Shown piece after piece: positions 12,548-24,000 of a stretch of 64,000 bases of DNA. The position numbers were made by a program, and so were the translations under genes. Source of the DNA: Epiperipatus broadwayi (lineage: Eukaryota > Onychophora > Udeonychophora > Euonychophora > Peripatidae). The stretch is taken from assembly GCA_028023455.1 (NCBI GenBank), contig JAQFVV010000037.1:682001-746000 (forward strand), in the 5' to 3' direction. Below the pieces are notes generated by a model. That model ran no database searches. It was not told the DNA's origin and saw only the letters and a list, made by a program, of their open reading frames with translations. The first letter of the stretch is position 1; each line of letters opens with the position of its first letter.

Positions 12548-14632
12548 CGATATATAAATATGTCGTTACATTAATTTAAAATAAAAACTTAAAAGTTCGC
12601 AAATAAAAGTAAAAAACTAAACGCTAAAATTAAAATTTTTGTTATACGTATATACATTCGCACAGATGCCAAACTTTAAAAATTTTTTTTTTTTAAAAAA
12701 CAAATAAGTAGTTGAACGTACTTTTTTTTTTATAAAAAAAAGTACAAGATTTAAAAATAAAAACAGGTATTAATTAATGTAATCTGTAAATGGAAATGAT
12801 TGTTTATGAATTATCGAAAACCAAACTGGCCCTTGGGCTCTTGTATAATTAAAATGATCTGATGAAAGATAGATAAGAAAATAAAGAGAAATTAGCTTGA
12901 CCAATGGAAGCACTAAGCCTTGGCTCGGACCCTAACGAAAGTGATGGATTAGTGACGTTTTGTTGATTGAATCCGTGTGGATAATATAAAAAGGGAAATA
13001 CAGTTTTTTCTGATAGTTCCAGCGTTGTGTGTTTGAGAGGTGGTAGGACGCACATACCACACTCTCTATTTAAAAAAGAAAAAGACTGTGATACCTTGAA
13101 CCAGCTATTGCCATCTCCAGAACATTATCTTCCAATGGAGGCGTCGCGGGAATTAAAAACAGGAACCTGGACTCTTCTACCATAAGCTATATGAAATGAA
13201 CAATTATTAAAATCAATTAAGAACTTTCATCAAGTTTTATAAATTGATAAACAAGCCAACTTAAATGTTAAAACGGACTCTTATCTGACTTTTGTAAGTT
13301 TTTAAATCAAATTAATAATGTTTAATTTTATATGTTTTCCGATTGATAAACATCATTTCCATTTTTTTTTTTCTTATTGTAAAGATTATTTAAATGCATG
13401 AAATTTAAGTTGTTTATAGAAGCTTGCATGGATTCGTTCGCGGTTAATTATATTTTGGTTTTCATATTTGATCAAAATATATAGACATTCGATAAATAAT
13501 GATACCGTACAGTATCTAAAATGTATTTATTCGGATGTCTTTTAAGTTATTGGTGACAATGCAAGTATCTTATGGTGAATACTATTGGGTTACTTATAAA
13601 TTTCCCTCTGCGATTGTCGGTATCAATAATTTTGTATTTTGATCATTTATGTTTATTTTGAAATGTTTTTGACCGTGGAATCTATGTAATCGATCTATAC
13701 CCAACATTTTTAAACAAATCTGTGCGAACGTATTTAAAAGTTAAATTTAAGTCGGGCGTGAATGGCTATATAGTTTTGTAAAGTTATATTAAGGGAGGGT
13801 AATCTTAGGTTATTCGTTTCGGAGTTGAATTGGCTCAATGGATTGGATATATTTGTGTAATTAGTAGATGTAGTATGAGATCCGCTACGGGCAGGATTGC
13901 ATATATACGCCACACACCCTCTGTTTGCCTATGGATGGGTTTGTAAGTCGGCAGAAGACCGCAGTCCATTCCTATGGAGTTTTTTGTTTATTGTTCTACT
14001 TGCCAACAGATGTAACATTCCTGTTGGTGGAGAGTCAATGTCTTCTCTATTTCTACTTATTGTTCAGATGTACATTCTTGACAGTATAGTATTTTGTGTT
14101 GTCGTATCATGCTACATTGAATACATGAATGTATCAGATGGATTGGCGCCAGTTTGGTTGCGAAATTTCTTGCCTAAGGTTAAATCAGGGAAGAATATTT
14201 TCTTTTCAAATGCAGATCTCTGTAGTCTATTCATACTTGACTATCTAAATAAAATATTAAACTCATTGAAACTTAGTTAAATGTAAAATTAAAAGTTAAT
14301 ATAAAAATCTAAAATGTTAAACTTATTCCTCAAAATTTAAATGTTATTTTATATGTGCGTAAATAAATATTTTTATGTGTTAATTTCTGGCAGTGGCTTT
14401 TATTTATTGATATTTAAGATATAAATTAAGATATAGATTTTTATCTCTGCATCTCCGCTGAGCTAGTGACTTGGGCTAACGATCGGAATATTTAGATAAA
14501 GTGGAATCTTAACAGCGCGTATCTGCCTACTCTATAAATTTTTCTAGGTTTAAATGCCTAGATGGCGCCTTGTAGAGCAGATATCGTAGTTTGCGGTTAG
14601 ATTCGATCTTCACTTTCATTTCGATCGTTATA
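12548..14632 (+). mobile_element. 2.1-kb repeat of unknown class, copy 1
   Basis: This segment inside the hAT element recurs in inverse orientation at 31747-33850 with high similarity (a few differences per 100 bases by eye). The shared part begins CGATATATAAATATG and ends CGATCGTTATA. It contains an open frame of 127 codons (13897-14280) and one of 68 codons (12849-13055, minus); neither resembles a known protein, and the first is frameshifted in the other copy. The left boundary sits beside a small palindrome, TGTAACGA...TCGTTACA. Only weak terminal similarity (AACGAT) is visible. It may be a non-autonomous DNA element or an internal hAT part; I cannot tell. Confidence 0.6.
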
Positions 14633-14905
14633 ATATATTACTGTTTCCAAAAATCTAATTTATTAATCATACTTTCAATTTTATCATTAACATTAAAGAA
14701 CATTATCGACTGTACATATTAACAACTTTACTATATAATATTATTAATTAAAATAATTTTTATGAATTATAGGAAAAAACGTTTCTATATTTTTATGATT
14801 TAATTTTTTTTTTTATGTCCGCCATTATTGATTATTTTTCGTGTACCACCAACCAACAACACGCGTACCACCAGTGGTACGCGTACCACAGGTTGGGAAA
14901 CACTG

Positions 14906-16400
14906 ATGTAGATAATAAGAATGGACAGTTTTTGAAGAAATTTTGCCAGAGTGAATTTGAGCATTGGAAATTTATCAAATATTTATGAGGGACAATACAC
15001 ATATTCCACACAATAGATTATGTATTGATAGAGAAAGAGGGAATGAATAAAGTATGGAAAATTAAGGTGTTTGATAATGAAGAGAGAGTATGTAATAGTG
15101 ATCATAATTTCTTTGTAATCAAAATGATTAGAAATGTGGAGAATAGAAATAAAAGTAGAACAATAGTGAAAGATGTAGATGGATAGTGAATGATAAGAAT
15201 GAGTTGGAAGAATATAAAATACAAGTTGAAGAAACCATGGATGAGTTGGTTGTGGATGAGTATAAGGACTGGTGTGATGAAATAGAAAAGGTGGCAAATA
15301 GGGTTTTAGGTGAGAATATTCAGAAGAATAAAATAAATAAATGAGAGTTAGTAAAAATGTAAAAGAGAGGAAAAAAGCATACAGAGAATATAAGTGTACT
15401 ATTAAGAAACAAAGAAAGTGAAAAAGATATTAATGCTAAATGGGTAAAGTACTTAGAAAAGAAGAAGTTAGCTAAAATAGATAATTATAGATGAGAGAAT
15501 GAAATTGAATGGTAAATTGTTGGAAGATATTAAAAAATTTTGGAATTACATTAAAAGGAGAAATGTAGGGGAGAGAGAGATAGTATTACTAAATGATGAG
15601 GGAATAAAATGTAGCTCTAGAGAAGAATTAGAGAGAATCTTGAATAGGTATGTAATGGATATAGAAAAGATGTTAAATGTGAAGGACAGAGGGATAGAAA
15701 ATATGAAAGAAAATATGGCTTACAGGAAATGAACTGAATGAGGCAGGGAAGAAATTAAAAAGTGGAAAGGCAAGAGGTTTAGATGGATGGGCAGCAGAGA
15801 TGGTACTGGATTTGGGGTATAGGACAAAAGTAAAGCTATCATCATGTTTTAATAAGATGGCACAAAGATGGGTAGTTGGAGTAATACAAGAGTAAGATTA
15901 TTATTTAAAAGGGTAAGAATCATAGACAGTTAAACAATTATAGACCAATAGCGGTAATATCAGTTTTTTTCATATATGGTGGCTGGAAGAGTTGCAAAAT
16001 GGACATAGCTAGAATTGTATGGAAGGGAGTGGCAGTAGCAGGGTTAACATATGGTAATGATGCATTATGTGTTAGTAAAGGGATATTAGATTACTTGGAA
16101 AAAGTACAAAGGGAAGTAGGAACATATGCATTAGATGCAGATGTGTGGATGGCAAAGGAGGCAACTCAAGGAGAAATGGGATGATCAAGTTTTTATATGA
16201 GAGATGCGAAAAGTAAAATAAAAATGTTCAGTAGATTGCAGTTTATGGATAATAAAAGAATAGCCAAAATAGTATTTAACTGAATTATGAGTAAAGAGCA
16301 GGCAACAAGATGTGTGAGAAAGATAGTATGATATGCAGAAGATTTGGATAAAGACTTTGTATCAGTATACTTGTACAAAAGGTGAGATGATTGTGTTAGG
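14906..16400 (+). pseudogene. LINE copy A: endonuclease end, RT remnant and C-terminus
   Basis: After the hAT element the LINE resumes in the endonuclease (EHWKFIKYL region, matching copy B), then linker sequence (15182-15330). The RT entry follows as KSGKARGLDGWAAEMV near 15758 and LNNYRPIAVIS near 15930. The central RT palm, including any F/YxDD box, is deleted: the sequence jumps at about 15997 to LTYGNDALCVSKGILDYLEK, the region downstream of the RT domain. Further frames read YMRDAKSKIKMFSRLQFMD. Many stops. The C-terminus has a Cys-x-x-Cys knuckle (CRLCREV) near 16600. Confidence 0.7.
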
Positions 16401-16925
16401 GGATTGTTGAGTGTTTGTTATTATGGCAAAGAATGGATAGAAGAATAGATGTATTAATAAAAAATAGGGAGTTGGAAAGCTAGTATGGAAAGTAAAAAGA
16501 GTTTCAATATTTATAGAAGTAAACAGAATATTGGATGTGAGTTAATTTATGATAATAGCAAGGAAATATGCACATAAATGGAGAAGTGGGGGATTTAGTC
16601 TGCAGGTTGTGTAGGGAAGTTATGAAAAATATTAGGCAATTGCTAATGGAATGTAAATGCTTATAAGCAGAAAGGGTACAAATAGTGAAGTTATAGGAGA
16701 ATAAATATAGATCAAGAGATTATACAGAAAGGTGGTTTTTGATCTTTATGCTTGGGTTTGAAAAAGATAAGGATATACATACAAAAGCCATGGCAGAATA
16801 TGGAAAAAAAACTTAGTGTGGGGAGTAAAAAGTGAAGGTAGGGTGACTAACAGATTTTTTCTAGGACCTATTGGCTGAGAGATACCTGACTTTACTAAAG
16901 GATTATCCATATCACATTACATCAC

Positions 16926-17770
16926 TAACTATTTGCACAAGGCTGATAAGATAGATGCCATATGTATAATAAAGTTGAAAATTCATGTGTTCAATAGATA
17001 AATTTGGGTTTAAACCTAATCTTTGTTATATTTCATGATCTTTCCAGAAAGTGCAAAAATTTTCAACAAAAAAAAAAAAAACATCAACATGTAATAAATG
17101 TTAAAATGGGTTTTAATCTTTTATACAGATTTAATGGCCATTATATATATATATTGTATATATTAATGTCAAGAGCCAGTCACCTATACTCACAGTCAAT
17201 TATGTAAATACTGATCGAGTCAACAGACCTAAATGCCAAAAATGCTTATCACAATTGCTTTTTTTATTAATTAGCTTTCAACAAAGCAAACTGTTCCATT
17301 ATACTTGCTCCTTGATCCCCTTTTTCATATTAACTATGCAGGCTGATGATTTAAAAGTTATTAAATGCCTAATATTCCAACTCAAGCCAACTGCCAACTT
17401 GCTTATCCAGTTCTGCAGTTAATTCAGCTCAACAAATATGCATGTGTGTTAAATTCTCTTTCTGAAGACAGAGTGAAATAGAACTATGGCTAAATGATAA
17501 CACTTTCAAAAACTTTTGTTTGTAATCTGCCATTATTCACTGCCTTCTGATATAATTTATTCTATCATTCAAATTTTGAAATTGCATCATAAACTTAACA
17601 GTACTCGGAAAAGTAAATGACACAAAATATAACTGTCATTAATTATTTTATCAAGATAGATTCATCATTAATTCAGTAATCTTCTCCAAGACTGTTCATC
17701 CCTTGTTCAAATATTCATAACTAGTCCTTTCTTTTAGATTATCAATCAATTTCTTTCTTTATTAATCTGC
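16926..17770. other. UBE2K intron, no gene seen
   Basis: AT-rich intron DNA between the LINE tail and the start of the duplicated block. It includes a short AT repeat near 17143-17160. I recognise no exon or repeat family. Confidence 0.5.
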
Positions 17771-17865
17771 CTTCTCTTTTCTTCCACAGAACCTTCAGAT
17801 TTGTTTTTCATATTTCCTTTATTTTTAATTATACACAATTTAAATTGTTTTTCCACTTGATACTT

Positions 17866-17995
17866 TCTTTCATTGATTACTCTGGCCTGCACTAAGTGGC
17901 ATTACAGTATGGAGAGTTTTGTCTCTATGTAAACAGCTTATCTAAGCATAAAGAATGATGATCAGGTGATAGTTAGCGTAATGAAAAGTTTTAAC
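17866..17995 (+). repeat. Body fragment of the ribozyme-like short repeat (family b)
   Basis: The words CCTGCACTAAGTGGCATTAC, AGTATGGAGAGTTT and TAAGCATAAAG match the body of the short repeat at 56390-56510 (TTGCACTGGGTGGCATTAT, GTATGGAGAGTTT, TAAGCATAGG). The ribozyme-like part itself is missing here. The allelic copy is at about 24090-24215. Confidence 0.6.
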
Positions 17996-19112
17996 TATTG
18001 TAAAACAATTTTTTCAACTTGTCTGTTTATTCTGCTCTAAAAGCTCTCCAACTTTTCTTCTCCTTTTTCCTAACAGTGCAAGTCTGCTTCATAAAAAAAA
18101 CTACTCTAAACAAAACATTTAACGAACTTCTTTTTTAAATATAATTTTATTGCACTATAAATTAATATCATGTATTTATTTAGAAGTCTGACTATAGCTT
18201 TTGCAATTCTTGCTTTTTCCATCAAGTACATAAATTCTCAAAAACAGTAACCTGTTCTAATATTTCATATCTAACTACTTGCTTTTATCTATCACGATCT
18301 TCATCTTAATAATTATAAATTACATTAATGTATTTCTGCAACATAAGAGTAAAAATACAATCATCTTTAACAGGGTTAATCATAACGATAATAGGTTTTA
18401 TTGCAAATGTTTTTCCATTATCATCCACAATTTGTCAAAAATGTTATATTTTAAAGTCAATTTGTACATTTATATATACATATTCCACCTTTATTGTTAA
18501 AAGGAGATTGTCTTATAACAGATTGATATTGTTGATTGTTATTGATACTGGGATTGTCTAAGTATTGACTGATTTTAATGATTATATATGTATATATATA
18601 ACAGTCAAATCACCACTTAAGATACTTCAGCAATGCTTTCTGTAAACAAATATAAATTCTGAACTTCAAACAGCTAAATTTAACATTGTGAGTGGTAATG
18701 TGACTGTTTTCTATCTACCAATATGCATTATATTTTCATATATATAAGCTAACATATGTACAATTTGTTAATTAAATTCTCACGCATTTTCCAAGCTGGC
18801 TGATAAAACTGATTATGACTATATTAAAAATAATGATTAAAGAAAAGCAGCAAATATTTAAATAAATTATATAATAAATAAATTAAATATAAGGTACAGA
18901 AAAGAGAGAATAAAAACTTTAAGTCATAATCTAAAAGACGGGACTAGATGTAAGCTTTTTGAAAAGTACAACAATAGACAGAAAAGTTTGTCAAATTGAT
19001 GTGAAATACATAACATTTGTAAGATAATTGTATATAGCTTCCATATTGATAATAGTAATCCACTACTGCGTCTAAGAAAAAAAAAAAAACTGATCTGAGA
19101 ATCATGATTAAC

Positions 19113-19129
19113 ACTGCCATCTAGTGCCC
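19113..19129 (-). promoter_or_regulatory. CTCF-like motif
   Basis: On the minus strand GCACTAGATGGCAG matches 13 of 14 positions of the CTCF core. It lies about 390 bases downstream (transcript sense) of a UBE2K exon and is conserved in the allelic copy at 25338-25354. Weak evidence alone. Confidence 0.22.
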
Positions 19130-19510
19130 ACTGATTACCCATGTTAACAATTAGTTCTAGAATACAGTAATGAAGAATAGATTAAACTACATAAGACATT
19201 TTATTAGCTATTATTTCTTTGTTTGACAATCTCAAATTTTATTTTTAAACTATAAAGTTTATTTTAAATAGAAGGTATCATTCCCTCAATTGAAAGAAAA
19301 TTATTGGATTTTTAAGTCTATATATATATATTATGACATTATAGAGTTACATAGCAATGTCCAGAACAATGGAGATCCTAAACACTTTTTTCTTCCCGGC
19401 AAGTTGGCTAATAATTATTTACCAATTCATCCTACTTTAACTTCTGTAGAATGTCAAACCATACAATTTTACACTCACAATCCCATATACAAAGAGTAAA
19501 AAATGCATAC

Positions 19511-19674
19511 CTCCAGCGTACACTTGTGCCCAATGTTTAGCTGTCAATCGAAACATATCAGGATTTTCTTTATACTGTTTAGCAACAACTGCATCTTGAG
19601 GATCATCTGGTTCTGCTGCTGACAAAAGGGCCTGCAGCGATAATAATACCGTCCTAAGAGTCATAGCAGCAGCC
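19511..19674 (-). CDS. UBE2K: UBE2K exon: C-terminal part of the UBC fold (copy 1)
   Basis: A 164-base exon on the minus strand. A ttttag acceptor is followed by G, which completes the Trp codon of DQW. The frame reads AAAMTLRTVLLSLQALLSAA, then EPDDPQDAVVAKQYKENPDM and FRLTAKHWAQVYAGG, ending at a G|gtatgc donor. It corresponds to about residues 100-155 of human UBE2K, the helices that follow the active-site Cys in the E2 fold. Identity to the family is very high; LTAKHW and YAGG resemble arthropod orthologues. The last base (G) joins CT of the exon at 9899 to give Ala. An identical protein is coded by 25736-25899 in the allelic copy. Confidence 0.95.
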
Positions 19675-20842
19675 CTAAAATAACACATAAAGAAAAAAAA
19701 CATTCAAAAACATAATAAAAAGAAAAATATAAATTTCTCTTTTTGAAAGCAGCAAGTTAGAATGTCCAGACAAAGAAATTATAAATCAGCAATTCAAGCA
19801 TTTCTCTTAAGTAACATAATTTTAATTTACAGTGAGACAATTTAGATCATTCTTTATGCTTATGCTATAATGATACTATAGCTATATATTATTTATTTCT
19901 TATACTATAAAGAAATCACAACTATGTTTTCCATAAAATGAGTTCAAATCCAGGTTAAGGAAAAAAATATTTTTTTAGGTTCTAATCAGATTTAGAAGTT
20001 TTCTTTCAAGAAGCTATCCCATAGCCAATCCATATAACCTCCAATATTAGTTAGTTAATGGATATCTAACAGTTCTTAACTTGAGGTCATAGAAGAATAA
20101 AAAATTGCTCAAAATCTAATCATGGCAACTTTAATTTTCACTGTTTCTCTAAAAAGGGCAGTTGTAGAGTGCTTTGCCTTGCAATAGCTATTTAATGTAA
20201 CTTTACTTTTTATTTCTATAAAAATAATTTCAAAAAATAATAAATCTAGATACTTCATTTTCTAAACTGCAAATAAATGATTGAAAAAAATAACTGACTG
20301 CTATCTTTTTTTAAAACAAGTTAAACACATATGAAAATCCATCATGTATATATAGAGAATTTAAAATAATAATAATTAAAAGAATTCTAACAGAAAAGAT
20401 CAGAAGCTCGTGAAATTAGATTTGATTAAAAATAAAGTTACAGATTTTATATTTGTTTAAATAACTTTAAAACAAATAATTATTAAAATATATTTTTTGA
20501 TAAATTATTTTAGATTAATAAATTAAAAAAGAATATGTAAATAGCTTTATATAGAGATAAAAATATGAAAGGTAATAGGGATAAATGAACCTATTAAGGA
20601 GTTTGAATAACAACTATGAACAAATATTTATAGAAAAACAAATGTATTTAGAAAAGTATCTATTAAAAAAAAAAAAAACCAGGTAAAACAAATCAATTCA
20701 GATACAATCATTCAATGAAATAGAGATACAGTTGTAGTTAAAAATTCATTGACTAATATCAAAGTTATTAGAGAACAGTTTAACTAAGTCTTCCTATAGT
20801 TTTAATGGATCATAATATTAAAACCATGTTCATTCCCCGTGC

Positions 20843-21023
20843 ATTCCTGAAAGGATAGCTATCTATTGGTTTGTCAAAATTAACATGCCTATATCAGGAA
20901 TGAATTTTGAATCATTTACGACATTAAGGCCATATTCCTGAAAGGATAGCTATCTATTGCTTTGTCAAAATTAACATGCCTATATCAGGAATGAATTTTT
21001 GAATCATTTATGACATTAAGGCC
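20843..21023. repeat. Two tandem 91-bp units (copy 1)
   Basis: Two adjacent units start ATTCCTGAAAGGATAGC at 20843 and 20934, differ at only a few positions and end in CATTAAGGCC. Each unit carries its own short inverted repeat (ATTCCTG near the start, CAGGAAT further in). Located in a UBE2K intron and present in both alleles. Confidence 0.85.
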
Positions 21024-22061
21024 ATTATTTTGTGTTGGAAAATTATCAACCCACCATCTCTTAATTATGGAAAATAGGTGAAAAATGCTAAAAAAATTTT
21101 TACAATATTGGATAAAATTTTTAAATAGGACACTTAACTGATACAGTAAATGTACCTTAATAATACTTAATTTCCTTTAGTTATATAACAATTTTAGTGT
21201 TTTGCTGATTGCAAGTTTTTATAAAATTACATTTATGAAAGCAATATATATACATATACAGACTAACGTAATTATTCATTTTTAAAGAAAATTAGTTCAT
21301 TAAATATTTTTGAAAATTTTTTAAACTTTTGATTCATATCTAGATAATAGGTGTATTCTATAAATCTCATGACATTCTCTCTTCCAAATTCAGAATTATT
21401 TAATTAATCTAAAATATAATGATAGCTAGCATCACAATTTAAATACAGCAATCAAATATTTTATGAACTATTAAATATATTTCTACTAATACTATGTGTG
21501 TTACTTAAATTGAATAATTTTTTATTTATTGTAAATTTATTAAAATGAACAATACTACTTTAGACTTGAGAGTTTTTATGTTTTACCCAAAATTAGCTTC
21601 CTTAATTTAGTCAAAGAGTAACAAATGCCATTTCATATCAGATTAATGCCCTTATAATATTGTATAACTAAGAATGTTATAGATATATATTGCAAAGTAA
21701 ACATACCACAGAAATAGAAATATTTGCCATTTAACCAATATAATATATCAATCAGACTAGATATTTAAAAGAATTAGTAATCATCTGATCAGCACCAGGG
21801 TAGTGATTAAGTGATCAATAACCCTTTTACATCAGTTTATTCCATTACAATATATATAAAGAACTGAATTTTTTTTAACCATTTATATCTATAAAAAAGA
21901 TATTTCATTTACCTATATGTTCAATAGGGTTTAATTTTAAAAAAAATTAATAATTTTAAAATTGTAAAACATTTGGGGAAAAAAATTAATCAAGTTATAC
22001 CTTAATACACATATACTTTATAAGATTTGAAATACCAGGTACTCTTATACCTGAAGCCCAA

Positions 22062-22290
22062 TTGTAAATATAGGAGATTTGAATTCACACATGTCCACAA
22101 AAGATAAATAATTACCAATATACGTAGTTCATGCTGAACCAACTGATGAGTGCTGGTTCAGCATGAGATACAAATATTGGTGATTATTTATCTTTTCTGC
22201 ATGTGTGTGGTCATGTGTATCAGTAGTATAAGATAGTGTTAATGGTTGAAGTGGCTTGAAAGTCTGAGTTCAAATCCCCTATATAAATTT
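22062..22290. repeat. Head-to-head inverted element, family c (copy 1)
   Basis: Two oppositely oriented copies of one element meet near 22145. The right copy runs through ATATTGGTGATTATTTATC and TGGTCATGTGTATC to a tRNA-like box (GAGTTCAAATCCCC). The left copy is its reverse complement with internal deletions and ends with the same GGRGATTTGAATTC word. The centre holds a 13-bp hairpin (TCATGCTGAACCA...TGGTTCAGCATGA). Related sequence occurs in tandem at 35585-36770. The box B-like word suggests a tRNA-derived SINE part. Confidence 0.7.
22130..22182 (+). ncRNA. Hammerhead-like motif, family c (mutated core)
   Basis: CTGATGA at 22143-22149 is followed by a 5-bp helix II (GTGCT/AGCAT, loop GGTTC). 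GAGA stands where GAAA is required; the allelic copy at 29365 keeps GAAA. CCAA before the core and TTGG after it can form the base of helix I. The A-to-G change in the conserved GAAA predicts loss of cleavage in this allele. Confidence 0.35.
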
Positions 22291-22532
22291 TATAACTATA
22301 AAATTATATGCATATTAGTTGTCTGCCCAAAAACAGAGAAAGACTAGGCAATAAAGTATTACAATTAAGCAAAAACATTTGAGAAGTCTGCCTTCATAGT
22401 GAAACCAGTTGATTGTGAAAATTTTAATTTTGATTGTTACATTTTGAATTTGGTGTAATATAGTTATTTATATAGTAATACCTTCTATAGACTTCATATC
22501 TAATATATTAACCATATTTCTGATACACTTAC

Positions 22533-22615
22533 CATTGATCCTTTAATATATCTAAACATATGGCCCCTGTCACAGAACTTATATTTGGATGCCAGATTCT
22601 GGTTATAAAACGGAC
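22533..22615 (-). CDS. UBE2K: UBE2K exon with the active-site cysteine (copy 1)
   Basis: An 83-base exon on the minus strand with an aatag acceptor and a TG|gtaagt donor. The frame reads VRFITRIWHPNISSVTGA, then ICLDILKDQ and the first two bases of Trp. It corresponds to residues 73-100 of human UBE2K. It contains the HPN motif, whose Asn stabilises the transition state, and the catalytic Cys (human Cys92) that carries ubiquitin as a thioester. All key residues are intact. It splices in phase to the exon ending at 19674. The allelic copy at 29732-29814 differs only at synonymous sites. The exons coding residues 1-72 were not found in this window. Confidence 0.95.
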
Positions 22616-23500
22616 CTATTAAAAAAACATAAAAGCAAAAAAAATTAAATATACTACTTAGTTAAAATTACCAAATTTTATTGACATCAATATAAAACTT
22701 TATTCTAAAATATTTCTCATATAGTAACTTGAAAATAAACCAACAACACAAACCTTATTTAAATCTTTTAGTTTTTATTGGTAATAAGATTTGGAAAATC
22801 AACCAGTCTTTAATTACATCAATCTGCAAATTTTCAGAAAAGCAGATCAGCAATTCCAAGAAGTAACTGTAATCAAGCAATATATAAATAATCATTTTCA
22901 TTAATTTCCAATATTCGATATAGTTTAGTGCAGTTATAATATGGACTCAAGCTAAAGATCCACGAATTATAGCTTAGCTGACACTTTCAGCACTGAAATG
23001 CTATTTGATATCATGAGCGATAAACCATTTGATTGCTTATCAAGGCAGCAAATGAATCTGGCCTGTCTTAACCCAGTGATTTTGAAAATTGCATGGATTG
23101 CCAGACCTATTGGTATATTGGATAAATTAAGATTTACTTCCACGCATTTTTTAGCTTGAATAAATCAATAAGGATGAATTTTAAAATAATAATTCAACAA
23201 AAAATAAATATGCCATCAAAATGTGCCAGTTCATTGAAGCAAATCATCTTTTTGTCTTTTGATTAGTTCCTGAAATTACCATTTTCTTCAAGATCATTAA
23301 CTAACTTCAACTTCTTTCTTTTATACTCTTTGCAGTGCCTTCCAATACATCTTTCATAATTCTACTTTTAAAGTACTTACCCAATCCTAACTCATCATAA
23401 TTCCTTTAAAAATAAACTTTTTTCACATATCTTGTGCAACTCATCTATTTTGCTAGACTTCACTTTTCTAATCCTCATTACATCCACAATTTTTTTAAGC

Positions 23501-24000
23501 NNNNNNNNNNNNNNNNNNNNNNNNNNNNNNNNNNNNNNNNNNNNNNNNNNNNNNNNNNNNNNNNNNNNNNNNNNNNNNNNNNNNNNNNNNNNNNNNNNNN
23601 NNNNNNNNNNNNNNNNNNNNNNNNNNNNNNNNNNNNNNNNNNNNNNNNNNNNNNNNNNNNNNNNNNNNNNNNNNNNNNNNNNNNNNNNNNNNNNNNNNNN
23701 NNNNNNNNNNNNNNNNNNNNNNNNNNNNNNNNNNNNNNNNNNNNNNNNNNNNNNNNNNNNNNNNNNNNNNNNNNNNNNNNNNNNNNNNNNNNNNNNNNNN
23801 NNNNNNNNNNNNNNNNNNNNNNNNNNNNNNNNNNNNNNNNNNNNNNNNNNNNNNNNNNNNNNNNNNNNNNNNNNNNNNNNNNNNNNNNNNNNNNNNNNNN
23901 NNNNNNNNNNNNNNNNNNNNNNNNNNNNNNNNNNNNNNNNNNNNNNNNNNNNNNNNNNNNNNNNNNNNNNNNNNNNNNNNNNNNNNNNNNNNNNNNNNNN
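23501..24000. other. Assembly gap of exactly 500 N
   Basis: A run of 500 N, a round number typical of a default scaffold gap of unknown size. It separates the two allelic blocks. Confidence 0.98.

Larger units (their letters stand above)
11198..14905 (-). mobile_element. hAT-family DNA transposon nested in LINE copy A
   Basis: The left end reads CAGCGTTTCCCAACC and the right end is the inverse, GGTTGGGAAACACTG, so the terminal inverted repeats begin CAGYGTTTCCCAACC as in many hAT elements. The following GTACCAC words are also inverted at the two ends. LINE copy B is continuous across this point, which marks the empty site. TGATG is present on both sides; a clean 8-bp target duplication was not seen. 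A hAT transposase fragment is coded on the minus strand (11996-12545). Positions 12548-14632 match a separate repeat copy at 31747-33850. Confidence 0.8.
10054..16925 (+). mobile_element. LINE copy A (CR1/L2-like), broken and split by a hAT element
   Basis: A degenerate non-LTR retrotransposon on the plus strand, in the UBE2K intron and antisense to the gene. In order it has an SGNH esterase-like domain, an APE-type endonuclease, remnants of reverse transcriptase and a Cys/His-rich C-terminus, ending near CATCACATTACATC, a tail shared with other copies in this window. The element is interrupted at 11198-14905 by a hAT transposon. Relative to copy B (52161-56040) about 0.7 kb of the RT core is deleted near 15997. 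Frames carry many stops and frameshifts. The esterase-endonuclease-RT order and the microsatellite-like tail fit the CR1/L2 group; the exact clade is inference. Confidence 0.8.
17771..23500. repeat. Allelic block, copy 1 (end of left contig)
   Basis: The whole block is repeated in the same order and orientation at 24001-30705, with only scattered substitutions and small indels plus one 957-bp insertion in the other copy. It ends at TTTTTTAAGC, immediately followed by the N gap. The other copy begins immediately after the gap. The geometry (right end of one contig equals left end of the next) is that of unmerged allelic overlap. Confidence 0.85.

Noticed and set aside
13897-14280. Open frame of 127 codons as a possible gene
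   Set aside because: It lies inside a 2.1-kb repeat, has no recognisable domain or splice context, and its other copy (32132-32482) is frameshifted. Kept only as part of the repeat description.
18279-18561. Overlapping 73- and 77-codon frames that recur at 24503-24785
   Set aside because: They recur only because the region is the falsely duplicated allelic block. Composition is random AT-rich and they lack any domain.
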